From Bog-159 sp049511415 (GTDB taxonomy: Bacteria > Acidobacteriota > Terriglobia > Bryobacterales > Bryobacteraceae), in contig JBEKYC010000069.1 in the NCBI GenBank assembly GCA_049511415.1, forward strand, positions 1 through 37,019: a stretch of DNA of 37,019 bases. The letters run 5' to 3'. Position numbers and translations under genes: made by a program. This document shows positions 7,062 to 16,067 of the stretch, piece after piece. Each line of letters opens with the position of its first letter. Within the stretch, counting starts at the first letter, position 1. Under the pieces are notes generated by a model. It saw only the letters and a program-made list of their open reading frames with translations. It did no database searches and had not been told where the DNA came from.

Positions 7062-9422
7062 CTATTTCTTGGCGAGGACCTTCAGCACGATTGGCTCGGA
7101 GGCGTATTCGTTCTGTTGATCCGCTCGCGTTTCGATGTTACCAGATAGCACAATGGGCCGGTCGAGGGGCCCGGCGTTGGCGAGCGCCTGCAAGGTAAAC
7201 GTGACGTGGTTCTCGTTTTCCTGGATCAAAACACCGTTCAAACCGACGTTGGCCACGATCACCGTAGGCGGCAGATTATAGACTTCCACGGGCACGCGCC
7301 CGCCGAAATTGTTTTGCCGCTGGATCTCGACTTCCACTGTCGCCGATTGGCCCGGTTCCAGCGTCACCTCGCGAGTCTTGGCCCGCAGCACGATATCCGG
7401 CTTGGGCATGAGCGCGATCAGCTTCAGCCTGTCTTCGGGACTGGCCCAGTGCGCGATCTGGCGCGCGCCGGCTTGCGCCTGGCCCCGCACCCGCAGCGGC
7501 ACGGCCTGCGCCAGTTTGGCGTCGTCATCCGCGCTCAACAGCAGCGCGGTACTTACCTGGCCCGGTCCGATCACCGCCTTGGTGGCCGTTAGCCCCGGCG
7601 GCAAATCCGCGATCGAAACTTCAATGGGTCCGTCGAAATCGTCGAGCCGCAGCGCCGTCACCGTGACCGGGATGCGGCCGCCCACCGGCACGTTCGGATT
7701 GCGCGGGTCGACCCTCAGCTTGAAGTCGGGCGAGGTCGCGCGCAGCGTCAGCCGGTACGCGTAATCTTCGCCATGCAGCCCGCGCACATCACGCAGCCGC
7801 ACAATGTAATCGGCATCCGCGGGAGCGGTGAAGCGCAGGCGAGAATCCTTGCCGTATCCCGGACCGCCGTCGTCGTTGCGATACGGCAGATGCACCAGTG
7901 GCAGCCCATTGCCCACGAACGTCGTGCCCGGCGGGTAAACGTGCACTTTGTAAACCGGCGCATCGATGGAGTGCGCTTCGGGCGTCGTATCCAACAGGCC
8001 CAGGCGCTGGCCTTCGAACGATTCAAAGCGAATGTCGTCGTCGGGTCCGCGCGGCAGCGCGCCGACTTTGATCAGTTCGCTGCCCACCATCAGTGTGTCA
8101 CCCACCGCCATGCCGGTCCACGACAGGATGCGGATGCCGCTGCCCCCGGAACTGGGATCGTTCAGCGTCACCGCCGTGGCCAACTCGCAGCGGATGGTCG
8201 CCCGCTCCACCGGGTCGCCTTTGGCATCCAGGATCTCGAGCAGGGAATCGAGCGGCGACCCCAAACGATTGGCGCCCACTTCCAGCACCAGATTTTCGCC
8301 TTTGCGCGCGTGGAAACGAAAATCGTTTTCGCCCGCCAGCAGTTTACCGTTCACAGTTGCCGGCGCGGTGACCGTTTGCGCTGCCGGAACGGAGGTATTC
8401 TTCCCGTTCGACTCCATCTCCGGCGTATCGTCGAGCGCCAGCTTCACTCTATTGAAAGTCTTGCCCGCCGCCACCTTCGGCCGCAAGATTGCCGTCCATT
8501 CATCTTCCGGCGAAGGATCGCCCTTCACGGTCAGCCGGCCCGCGCCGAGATTATAGCCGCTAAGCGCTACCTCTTCCGTCTTGCCGAGCGCCACGCCTAA
8601 TGGATACGCCGCCAGCACCAGTGGAAACTTACCCATCTTGATGCGATAGAAGTGCCGCGCGCTGCCGCCCTCTTCATAATCCGCGATCTTGATATAGTAA
8701 ACGCCTGCTTTGGCGAACCGGTGCGCAAAGTACTGTGCGGAGCGCCCGCCCTCCAGTCCGTACTGCTGCACCAAACTCTCGTCCGCATCGTAGATACTGA
8801 CCACGGGCTGCAACGCGGAGCCGAGCGACACGGCGCCGTTTTCAAACACGAGCTGCTCACCGGCCTTTACCGTGATCTTGTAATAATCCACGTCGCCCGG
8901 CTTGGAGATCGCCCCCACCAGGATGGCCGGCGCCACCACCTCTACCGCATCCTCGGGTGTGTCATTGGGCTCCTTGTCCGTGGTTTCGCCGTAGTAGGGT
9001 TCGATCAGGAAGCGCGCGGCGGGACTGGTGCCGAGCGGCGTTTGCAGCCGGAAATTCACCGGTCCGATATCCGCATCCGCGCTCACATCCAACTCCAGCG
9101 TGACCTCGTTGCGCGGCGGCAGAGGCCCCAGATCGACGGTCGAAATGCCGCCGTTTGAACCAAAGCGCACATCCGGCAAATCGGGCAATTCCTTGATGCG
9201 CAGCACGCGCGCGGTGACACCCGGTTCGCTAAAAAACACGGCCCCGGCATGGGCCAGATTGAAGCCCTCGATAGTCAGCTCGGTGGTGGCGCCGCGCGGC
9301 ACGCCCCGCGGAGAGACGGAATCGATAGTCGGCGGCGTGGTGCGATTGCCCGTAGGCCAGTCCGTAGTGCTGTTAGCCGCCAGCGCCGCCGCGGCGAATC
9401 CGAATAGCAGTAGCTGTTTCAT
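7062..9422 (-). CDS. Secreted pre-peptidase C-terminal (PPC) repeat protein
   Basis: About 786 residues from the ATG at 9422. An ATG at 9428 is also possible, but GGGGG lies 6 nt before 9422. There is a short signal peptide (KQLLLFGFAAAALAA). An IPT-like strand pair follows (IDSVSPRGVPRGATTELTIEGFNL), then a PPC domain at about 150-265 (EPNDTPEDA, DVDYYKITVKAGEQLVFE, YYIKIADYEEGG). A second PPC-like domain spans about 360-580 (GENDFRFHARKGENLVLEVGA, YIVRLRDVRG). The C-terminal part is more beta-rich, Ig-like (VDPRNPNVPVGGRIPVTVTALRL). No catalytic domain is seen. Such proteins are exported, probably as surface or periplasmic binding scaffolds. The cupin gene follows after 2 nt. Confidence 0.75.
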   Translation of the reverse strand: MKQLLLFGFAAAALAANSTTDWPTGNRTTPPTIDSVSPRGVPRGATTELTIEGFNLAHAGAVFFSEPGVTARVLRIKELPDLPDVRFGSNGGISTVDLGPLPPRNEVTLELDVSADADIGPVNFRLQTPLGTSPAARFLIEPYYGETTDKEPNDTPEDAVEVVAPAILVGAISKPGDVDYYKITVKAGEQLVFENGAVSLGSALQPVVSIYDADESLVQQYGLEGGRSAQYFAHRFAKAGVYYIKIADYEEGGSARHFYRIKMGKFPLVLAAYPLGVALGKTEEVALSGYNLGAGRLTVKGDPSPEDEWTAILRPKVAAGKTFNRVKLALDDTPEMESNGKNTSVPAAQTVTAPATVNGKLLAGENDFRFHARKGENLVLEVGANRLGSPLDSLLEILDAKGDPVERATIRCELATAVTLNDPSSGGSGIRILSWTGMAVGDTLMVGSELIKVGALPRGPDDDIRFESFEGQRLGLLDTTPEAHSIDAPVYKVHVYPPGTTFVGNGLPLVHLPYRNDDGGPGYGKDSRLRFTAPADADYIVRLRDVRGLHGEDYAYRLTLRATSPDFKLRVDPRNPNVPVGGRIPVTVTALRLDDFDGPIEVSIADLPPGLTATKAVIGPGQVSTALLLSADDDAKLAQAVPLRVRGQAQAGARQIAHWASPEDRLKLIALMPKPDIVLRAKTREVTLEPGQSATVEVEIQRQNNFGGRVPVEVYNLPPTVIVANVGLNGVLIQENENHVTFTLQALANAGPLDRPIVLSGNIETRADQQNEYASEPIVLKVLAKK

Positions 9423-9453
9423 CTCCATCCCCCGATGCCGTGCCCAACTGGAA

Positions 9454-10401
9454 TTACTTCGCGCCCACCGGCTGCGTGTGCATCATGTTCCCGAACAGAT
9501 CGGCGGCCGGCACCGACGTGTAATCCTTCGGGACCTCGAACAATGCAGCGTCCACCGGAGCGCCGGACAACTCCGCCACTTCCTGGTTCACTTCCAGAAA
9601 CGGAGCGTTCGGATCGACGGCGGGCGCAGGCTCCCCGGGCTTGGCCATCTTCTGCGCCATCATGGCGGTCAGCGGCGTGTATATCGCTATGTGCATGCGC
9701 AGAATCACGGACTGGTTCTTGGAAGTTTCCTCCAAGATGGGGCTCAAGACTGTCATCACGCCGTTCATTTTGCCCGCCATCTTTTCCAACATGGCGGCCG
9801 GATTCAGAATATATTTCTGCCAGGCATTGTATCCCGCCAGTTCGCGGATGGCCGGTACACGCAGTGTCTCGCCGGCTTTGGCGGTCCAGATATTCATGAC
9901 CAACTTCATCGCGGCCGACGCTTGATTCGCGCCCGGCATCGGCATTTCCATCGAAATGACGACTTCCCGCTCCTCGGCCTCCACGCCCAGGATTACCGCG
10001 CTTTGGCCGGTCATTCTGGATTCGGATTTGGCCTTGATGGACGACAGGAATTGCTCTACGCTCGCACTCTGTGTCTTGGCTTGCGGCATGGCCGCCGCCA
10101 GCGCGTCGGAAAGCTGCGAAACCGGCAGCACCGCAAATGTCTTGTGCGCCGGATCGATCACCGTGACTTCCTGTTTCACAAAATCAAAAATCTCGGTAAA
10201 AGCGCCTGAAGTGGTGTACGCCTTGTTGCCCATCATGCGTACCGAAACGCCGGTTCCCTGCGTCTTTTGGAGGTTGTCTAGCAAAGGCTGCAAGAGAGGC
10301 ATGGCCTTAAATTCGGTCTGATAACGGATCGTCACATCCGCATGCAGCAGAGTGCCGGCGGAGAGAGCCAGCGCCAGGACGATAAAAGAGGCCTGTTTCA
10401 T
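9454..10401 (-). CDS. Secreted DUF4412-like protein
   Basis: 315 residues from the ATG at 10401, preceded by GGAGGA at good spacing; the longer open frame upstream has no such site and lacks a signal peptide. KQASFIVLALALSAGTLLHA is a cleavable signal sequence. The mature part reads DVTIRYQTEFKAMP, then VRMMGNKAYTTSG and DFVKQEVTVIDPAHKTFAVLP. This is the pattern of DUF4412-type periplasmic proteins that share the LolA-like fold and are of unknown function. It sits 49 bp after the esterase gene and about 30 bp before the PPC gene on the same strand, so probably co-transcribed. The assignment to DUF4412 is by motif resemblance only. Confidence 0.6.
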   Translation of the reverse strand: MKQASFIVLALALSAGTLLHADVTIRYQTEFKAMPLLQPLLDNLQKTQGTGVSVRMMGNKAYTTSGAFTEIFDFVKQEVTVIDPAHKTFAVLPVSQLSDALAAAMPQAKTQSASVEQFLSSIKAKSESRMTGQSAVILGVEAEEREVVISMEMPMPGANQASAAMKLVMNIWTAKAGETLRVPAIRELAGYNAWQKYILNPAAMLEKMAGKMNGVMTVLSPILEETSKNQSVILRMHIAIYTPLTAMMAQKMAKPGEPAPAVDPNAPFLEVNQEVAELSGAPVDAALFEVPKDYTSVPAADLFGNMMHTQPVGAK

Positions 10402-10450
10402 TTGAATCCTCCGTTCCATTCTACCGCTGGAGGGCGCGGCGCCATCCAGC

Positions 10451-12316
10451 CTACTTCTGCACCGTAATGTCAATCGCCGCGTAGCGCACCACATCATTGG
10501 GCTTGTCCGGTAATAACACCCGTGCCAAGGCATGGATCACATGTCCGGCCGGACAATCCTGCCGAATCAGCGGCAACGAATATTTTGCCGACGCGCCCAC
10601 ATGATCGTAGTCGCTCCAGTCGTCGAATCCGCGCAGGGTATTATCCACGCAGGCATCGTTGGTAAACAACTCCGCCACCCGGTATACATCGTCTTCCGGC
10701 AGCAGAACCGCGATTCGTTCTCCCGGATTGGCCTTGCCGTCGGCATTGCCGTCGCCCAGCGTCAGGTCCACTTTTTCGGTGGCATGTTGATACACGCGCA
10801 CCGACTGCCCGTCCACAACGCGGAAATCCGGGAACGCCCGCGCGGGCGGAAACAGCGGGATCTCCACCGGCAAACGCGTATCGCCCTGCACTCCCACAAT
10901 CTTCACGATTTCGCGCTTGGGATCGCGCACGGTTACCACGAGCGAAATGTCCGTGGACTGGCCCTGGGCGATCACGGGCAAATCCGAAGACATCGGCGCC
11001 AGGTCCACGCCCGGGTTGGGGCTGAGCCATCGCACCGGCCCTGGGTGCGTAGGCGCGCCGCCCTTGTTCCAGATGCGCATATGCAAATGCAGCGCCTCCC
11101 CAGCGGTGGCCCAGGCGGCGCCCTCCAGTTGATATCCCGACAGCGCCAACTGCGGACCGGCCGAGATGCCCACTTCGTATTCGTCGCCATCCAGTTCCAA
11201 AACCAGGCGGCCATCCGCGCCCGCCGTCAAAGTCTGCCGCCGCACGTTCCCATCGCGCAGCCGGATAATCGTCACTGCTTGCGGCTTGCGCGGTGGATAC
11301 AACTTATCGGTTTCGATCGACAGTTTCACGTCCGGAATCGTGGCGCCGCCGGGCAGCCACTCGCGCACCACCGACCGGAAGCCCGTAGCCGACACGTTCG
11401 AGAGCGCCGTGAAGCCTGGCTGTTTGCGGTCCGACGCGACCTCCCAACCCCACGCATTGAAGTTCGGATACACGTCCGCATGGCTCCAGACCGCGGGCCG
11501 GGGTAGGGGATGCGCGAACGCATTCATGTGGAACTCCAGTGTCTTGGCCATCCCTGGCGTGCCGTGATCGAAATCGAAATCCTCGGTCTCGTGCCAGTCC
11601 CGCGCGTATTTCCAAATGGCGTTCATCTCGCGATGGTAGAACTGGATGAAATCGCGGGAGCCGGTCACCAGGCGCGTGCGCACGCCTTCGTAATTGCCGT
11701 ACATTACGTCGTGACTATATTCCACCGGAAAGTCACGCTGCCCTACGAAAAACTCCGGCGATCCCATGAAATTGGAGGCGCTTCCCACCAGTTGCGGATA
11801 CTTGCCGGCAATCCAGAACGACATGAACCCGCCCATCGACAGGCCCGCCGTGGCGCGATGCTCGCGGTCCGCGATGGTGCGATAGTTGGCGTCGATGAAA
11901 TCCACCATTTCCGGAAAGTACATCGGAAATTGGCGGGTGGTTTCCACCGGGCTGATGTTGTACGGCCGCTTATAATTATCGCCATTGAACCGCGGGTTGA
12001 AGCCGTCCCATTTCACCACGATCACATCGTGCTTGGCCACGAAGTTGGCGATGTTGTCCCCGCCATAATCCGTGCCGCTATCGTAGTCCCGGTTGGGCGG
12101 ATCGTCCACCGGCTTGTTGAAGCGCTCACTGTAGCCGTGAAACCAGTAGATCACCGGATAACGTTTGCCGGATGTGGCGTAATCGGGCGGCAGAAAGATG
12201 CGAAAGTTGCGGGTCTCGCCGAAGATCTGGCTGAATTCCACGCGATCCTGAATGGTGGCCTCCGCGGCCACGAGCGGCAGCGCGCCGAGCAAGAGAAATA
12301 GGAACCGTGCGATCAC
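10451..12316 (-). CDS. Secreted esterase (PF00756-type alpha/beta hydrolase) with beta-rich C-terminal domain
   Basis: 621 residues, GTG start at 12316, signal peptide IARFLFLLLGALPLVAAEA. The alpha/beta-hydrolase domain spans about 25-290. It shows FRIFLPPDYATSGKRYPVIYWFHG (oxyanion region), the nucleophile elbow GLSMGG with Ser160, and a candidate catalytic His in FDHGTPG. This fits the esterase D/feruloyl esterase-like family acting on carbohydrate esters. Residues about 300-620 form beta-sandwich repeats without catalytic motifs. No ribosome-binding site is clear; the neighbouring divergent TPR gene starts 81 bp away, so the two promoters share that gap. First gene of the minus-strand run that ends with the epimerase. 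Substrate unknown; acetylated or feruloylated plant polymers are a guess. Confidence 0.78.
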   Translation of the reverse strand: MIARFLFLLLGALPLVAAEATIQDRVEFSQIFGETRNFRIFLPPDYATSGKRYPVIYWFHGYSERFNKPVDDPPNRDYDSGTDYGGDNIANFVAKHDVIVVKWDGFNPRFNGDNYKRPYNISPVETTRQFPMYFPEMVDFIDANYRTIADREHRATAGLSMGGFMSFWIAGKYPQLVGSASNFMGSPEFFVGQRDFPVEYSHDVMYGNYEGVRTRLVTGSRDFIQFYHREMNAIWKYARDWHETEDFDFDHGTPGMAKTLEFHMNAFAHPLPRPAVWSHADVYPNFNAWGWEVASDRKQPGFTALSNVSATGFRSVVREWLPGGATIPDVKLSIETDKLYPPRKPQAVTIIRLRDGNVRRQTLTAGADGRLVLELDGDEYEVGISAGPQLALSGYQLEGAAWATAGEALHLHMRIWNKGGAPTHPGPVRWLSPNPGVDLAPMSSDLPVIAQGQSTDISLVVTVRDPKREIVKIVGVQGDTRLPVEIPLFPPARAFPDFRVVDGQSVRVYQHATEKVDLTLGDGNADGKANPGERIAVLLPEDDVYRVAELFTNDACVDNTLRGFDDWSDYDHVGASAKYSLPLIRQDCPAGHVIHALARVLLPDKPNDVVRYAAIDITVQK

Positions 12317-12384
12317 CTCATCATGTTAACGCGCGGTTCAGACTCACTGGTACCCGCCAACCGCAAACTGAACCAAAAACGCGC

Positions 12385-12390
12385 TGTAAT
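12385..12390 (+). promoter_or_regulatory. -10-like element before the TPR gene
   Basis: TGTAAT ends 7 nt before the ATG at 12398 with no convincing -35. If real, transcription would begin at the start codon. The AAGAAGG just before the ATG is too close to act as a ribosome-binding site for it. Confidence 0.3.
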
Positions 12391-12397
12391 AAGAAGG

Positions 12398-13069
12398 ATG
12401 GCTGCGATACTCATGCTGGCCGCTCTGGTGATCGCGCCCGGCGCCCTCGAAACCGCCCGGGATCACCAGGACCGTGCCGCTCTCGAAAAAGAAATTGCCG
12501 GGCTTTCCGCGGAAGCCGCCAAATCAACGCACGATGCCGGCGCCCAGTACCGCGTCGCGCTGGCCTCCTCGTACCTGGCGGAAATCGCCCTGGAGTTGCA
12601 CGACAAGAGCCAGGCCCAGCATGCGGCCGAGTCGGGTATCCAGGCCGCCGAGCGGGCTATCGCCATCGATTCCAAGAACGCTGAATACCATCGCGTGCTG
12701 GGCACCTTGTGCGGGCAGGTCGTGCCGGCTAATATCCTGTTCGCTCTTTCTTACGGCAAGCGTGCCCGCGATGCCATAAACAAGGCTCTGGAACTGGATC
12801 CTAAGTCTGCCCAGGCGTATCTGGCGCGCGGTGTGGGCAATTACTATCTGCCCGAAGCGATGGGCGGCGGCGCCGCGGTAGCGATCCCAGATATGCGCAA
12901 AGCCGCCACGCTCGATCCCGCTTCGGCCGAAGTGCATCTCTGGCTGGGTCTGGCGCTGCGCAAGGAGCATCACAATGCCGAGGCGCGCCAGGCATTCACC
13001 AAAGCCCTCCAGCTTGATCCCGGCCGCGTCTGGATCAAGCAGCAACTGGACAAGACGCCCGCGCAATGA
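12398..13069 (+). CDS. Exported TPR-repeat protein
   Basis: 223 residues from the ATG at 12398; an ATG at 12413 is also possible, and the longer frame from 12323 adds a non-conserved polar extension. AAILMLAALVIAPGALE is a signal sequence. Four helical TPR-like repeats follow (AQHAAESGIQAAERAIAIDSKN, RDAINKALELDPKSAQAYLARG, DMRKAATLDPASAEVHLWLGLAL, ARQAFTKALQLDPGRVWIKQQL), the last three with canonical A-L-x-L-D-P endings. TPRs bind other proteins; the target is unknown. Its stop overlaps the start of the next membrane-protein gene (ATGA), so the two are coupled and may act together. The start is uncertain. Confidence 0.78.
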   Translation: MAAILMLAALVIAPGALETARDHQDRAALEKEIAGLSAEAAKSTHDAGAQYRVALASSYLAEIALELHDKSQAQHAAESGIQAAERAIAIDSKNAEYHRVLGTLCGQVVPANILFALSYGKRARDAINKALELDPKSAQAYLARGVGNYYLPEAMGGGAAVAIPDMRKAATLDPASAEVHLWLGLALRKEHHNAEARQAFTKALQLDPGRVWIKQQLDKTPAQ

Positions 13070-14685
13070 ATCGCTTCGCGGTAGCGGTGGGAATTCTGGT
13101 CCTCACCGCGCTCACCTGGTTTCAATTTCCCGGCCACACCTGGCTGCAACAGGATACGCAGATCTACGTGCCCATCCTGGAACACCTGCGGGATCCCGCC
13201 GTGTTGCGCCGCGACTTGCTGGTGCAGAGTCCGCATGTCTCTTACACGTTGTATGACGAGGCCGCTCGCGTCCTGGCCCATGTAACCGGCCGGAGTTTCC
13301 GCTGCGTTCTGGAAGCGGAGCAACTGGCCACCCGCGCGCTGGGGATCTGGGGCCTGTATCTTATGGCCACCGCTCTGGGTCTCTCCGCGCCCGCGTCGCT
13401 GCTGGTGGCAGGCGTGATCGCGCTGGGCGCATCCGTTCCGGGACCCGCCGTGCTTACCATGGAGATCGAGCCGGATCCGCGTGGCTTTGCCGTGCCGCTG
13501 CTATTTCTGGCGGTGGGACTGATCGCCCATCGCCGCGACCTGGCCGGTGGCGTGGCCGGCGCCGCCGCGTTCCTGTTTCATCCGCCCACCGCCCTGCCGT
13601 TCTGGGGCGTCTGTCTATGCCTGGCCGCGGTGCGCCGCCGGTTCCAGCCGCTCGTGCCCCTGGCATTCGCCTGCATCGCGCTGGCCGCCGCGGCCCATTT
13701 TCAGGAGGGCGCCGGCGAAGCGCAGTTCTTCTTCGCCCGCCTGGCGCCGGCTCTCGAAAAGCTGCAACGTCTGCGCGCGCCGTATTCGTGGATTTCGGAA
13801 TGGTGGCGGGATTGGCTGCCACAGTATCTGGTCTTGTCCGCCGCCTCATGGCTGGCGTATGCGCGGGTGCGGAAGCGGACGCCGCCCGACCTGCGTTTCT
13901 TTCTGATCGGTTTGCCGCTGGCCGGCATCCTGAGCGTGCCGGTTAGCTACTTACTGCTCGAAAAGATGAAGTGGTCGCTGATGCCGCAATTGCAGCCCAT
14001 GCGCGCGTTGTTGTTTGTCACGGTGATGGCGCAATTCGGCGCTGCCGCGGCCGGTATCGTAGCCGCGCAATCCCGGCGCTTTGCGGAAGCCTGCGCCTGG
14101 CTTTTGATCGCCTGGCTGGCGCCGTTGAACCCCAACCTGCTTTGGACTCCATCGTGGAACCGCGTGCTGGTGGCCGGCGGACTGGCGGCCGCCGCCACCT
14201 GTGCCGCCTGGGCCGAGAGCCGCAAATTCCGCTGGAGCATGCCCGCGTGGGCCTGTGTGGCAATGGCTGCGTTCCTAGCCGTCCCCACTCTCGGGCGCGT
14301 GAGCACGCATCCGCAACTGCATACGCCCGAGTTGGCGCAACTCTCCGCCTGGGCCCGCGGTTCCACTCCGCGCGACGCGGTCTTCTTATTCGGAAACTCG
14401 GGCAGGCAGCTTCAGCCCGGCATCTTCCGCGCCGAAGCCTTGCGCGCCGTTTATGTGGATTGGAAAGGCGGCGGGCAGGTCAACTACCTGGCCGGCTTGG
14501 GCGAGCAGTGGTGGTCGCGCTGGCGGCAGGCGATGGCCGCGCCGTTCCAGCCGGGCGATGTCGCCAGATATCGGGCGCTGGGTATCGATTATCTGGTGCT
14601 CCCGCCCGGCAACCGGCTGCCGGATCGCACGCCGGTGTTCGCCAATACGGCGTACCTGGTGTATGCTGTGGGGCAGCCCTTTTAG
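13066..14685 (+). CDS. Polytopic membrane protein, GT-C glycosyltransferase-like
   Basis: 539 residues with an N-terminal membrane helix, then WLQQDTQIYVPIL in the first periplasmic loop, a place where GT-C enzymes carry their catalytic acidic residue. About ten hydrophobic helices follow to residue ~420. The C-terminal soluble part contains LSAWARGSTPRDAVFLFG and AVYVDWKGGGQVNY, a pattern I associate with DUF6798-like GT-C relatives. Such enzymes move sugars from polyprenyl-phosphate donors in the periplasm. The acceptor is unknown. It is translationally coupled to the TPR gene. A second protein of similar layout is encoded at 22.6 kb. Membrane location is sure, the enzyme role is inference. 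Confidence 0.65.
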   Translation: MNRFAVAVGILVLTALTWFQFPGHTWLQQDTQIYVPILEHLRDPAVLRRDLLVQSPHVSYTLYDEAARVLAHVTGRSFRCVLEAEQLATRALGIWGLYLMATALGLSAPASLLVAGVIALGASVPGPAVLTMEIEPDPRGFAVPLLFLAVGLIAHRRDLAGGVAGAAAFLFHPPTALPFWGVCLCLAAVRRRFQPLVPLAFACIALAAAAHFQEGAGEAQFFFARLAPALEKLQRLRAPYSWISEWWRDWLPQYLVLSAASWLAYARVRKRTPPDLRFFLIGLPLAGILSVPVSYLLLEKMKWSLMPQLQPMRALLFVTVMAQFGAAAAGIVAAQSRRFAEACAWLLIAWLAPLNPNLLWTPSWNRVLVAGGLAAAATCAAWAESRKFRWSMPAWACVAMAAFLAVPTLGRVSTHPQLHTPELAQLSAWARGSTPRDAVFLFGNSGRQLQPGIFRAEALRAVYVDWKGGGQVNYLAGLGEQWWSRWRQAMAAPFQPGDVARYRALGIDYLVLPPGNRLPDRTPVFANTAYLVYAVGQPF

Positions 14686-14728
14686 GCTGCGGCACGTTCA
14701 TCCGCCCCATCGCTGATGGCAAGACTGC

Positions 14729-15279
14729 CTAATCGATTTGCCAGCCGGCAACGACGAGTTGCTGATGGACAGGGTGGATTAGGCCTGCCCGTCTGGCCTC
14801 GACTCTGTTGCCAATTTCAACGCCTAACACTTGTCTGGCTATTACCTCAAATGATCGCAGAAGGGGTTCCAAAGTGACCACAGGCGGATCGTGCTCATAT
14901 CCAATTACGATTACACCCTTCTGTTCCTCGCAGGACAATGATCGCAGCTTGAGGCAATCTCCAAGCAAGCTCGTGTTGCCACAATAGGGATGCAGAAGAT
15001 TGACTGACCAGTTTTCGGCTGGTTTCCGTTATCGCCGAACGGTCTTGCGATCTTGATTTCTAGCGCCCACTGATTTCGGACCAATAGATCCGGCGTGCGC
15101 ATGGTCTTGACCGAGTGCGCGTAGTGCGGCAGGTCGTTTAGATAACCTGCGACGAGTTTAACCAGTTGGGGCTCACCATAAGGTCCCACTCCTGGCTGGA
15201 AGTCCTTGAATGGCACACCGGAAGAGTCTATCTGCTTTAAGGCGCCGGCGATAGCTCCAACGATGCTATCGATTTCCAT
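14729..15279 (-). pseudogene. PD-(D/E)XK nuclease-like gene with a single-base frameshift
   Basis: The 5' frame (start ATG 15279) reads PQLVKLVAGYLNDLPHYAHS, TPDLLVRNQWALEIKIARPFGDNGNQ. The neighbouring frame continues seamlessly as ENWSVNLLHPYCGNTSLLGDCLKL and on to the stop at 14729. Adding one base near 15016-15022 restores a single ~180-residue protein. The parts belong together: D-x-x-x followed by L-E-I-K is a PD-(D/E)XK core, and the N-W-S-V-N-L-L-H-P-Y block with G-D-C-L-K-L is characteristic of one restriction-endonuclease-like group. Either a true recent inactivation or a sequencing error. GGGGAG abuts the start codon, and a palindrome lies 53 bp upstream. Confidence 0.65.
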
Positions 15280-15331
15280 CTCCCCAGTTTGCCATAGCGG
15301 GCGTTGCTACATACGCTCTCCCAGAACGCTA

Positions 15332-15348
15332 CGACCAGTAACTGGTCG
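15332..15348. promoter_or_regulatory. Operator-like palindrome upstream of the PD-(D/E)XK-like gene
   Basis: CGACCAGT (15332-15339), one central A, then ACTGGTCG (15341-15348): a perfect 8-bp palindrome with a 1-nt centre. It lies 53 bp upstream of the start at 15279 and downstream of the DinB-family gene on the same strand. The size and symmetry fit a helix-turn-helix repressor site, but it could also be a short hairpin in the transcript. No regulator gene is adjacent. Confidence 0.35.
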
Positions 15349-15382
15349 CGGGATCGCGCGCTGGTCTTCATCGACGGAGCGC

Positions 15383-15952
15383 TCAACTCCGCGGATAACC
15401 GGGGTCCGCTTTCACTTCCTCTATCTGGCGGACATGCCGTTCGTCGTGCCCCGCCAGGGTAAGCGCCCACTGGTAACCGTCCATGCTGCTATGTGCACCG
15501 CCGGTGAGGAAGCGGAGCGGCGGCGCCTCCAACAGGTGGTCGCGCAAATCTGGCGTGGATTCCAGGAACTCGCTCAGCCGTTCGTAATTGCGGCTTACCC
15601 GCTCCAGGGCGGCCGCAGGCGATAGCTCGCCGCGCGGCACCACGGCCTCTGGCCCCTTAGCCTTCATAGAGCGATCGGGGATTTTCTCGAGAACGATGCG
15701 GTCCACCACCTGCGGATCGCGGTCCGCGGAAGGCGCGGGTGCCACCGCGAGCAACTCGCGAACCGGTCCCAGAACCCGATCCTGTACAAATACCATGTGC
15801 TCCAGTATCAGTGCGATCGACCAGCGGTCCGGCGCGGGCTGGAAGCGCCACTGCGCCTCGGAGAGGCCGACGGTGGCCTCCGCGACGCGCTTGCGGCAAC
15901 GTCCGAAGTATTCCAGTGCCTGGCTGATTTCCGAGGATTGCATGGGTGTCAT
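15383..15952 (-). CDS. DinB-family protein
   Basis: 189 residues from the ATG at 15952, with GGAG 6 nt upstream; the longer frame to 16012 has no ribosome-binding site. DinB/YfiT four-helix bundles bind a metal through three His. Here LILEHMVFVQDR carries the first His, and the C-terminal AGHDERHVRQIEEVK the H-x-x-x-H pair. WRFQPAPDRWSIALI is the usual N-terminal block before the first His. Members include bacillithiol or mycothiol transferases and DNA-damage-inducible proteins of unknown role. It stands alone on the minus strand, divergent from the sugar operon and 115 bp from it. Confidence 0.85.
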   Translation of the reverse strand: MTPMQSSEISQALEYFGRCRKRVAEATVGLSEAQWRFQPAPDRWSIALILEHMVFVQDRVLGPVRELLAVAPAPSADRDPQVVDRIVLEKIPDRSMKAKGPEAVVPRGELSPAAALERVSRNYERLSEFLESTPDLRDHLLEAPPLRFLTGGAHSSMDGYQWALTLAGHDERHVRQIEEVKADPGYPRS

Positions 15953-16067
15953 ATGGTCTCCTTCACGCCTATGACGTTTCATCTTAGCGAAAATCGACAT
16001 ATGCCCCACCATCGAGTTGCACCCCGCATAGCGATATACTCGCTATTCCCGGAGATTCCAATCCGAT

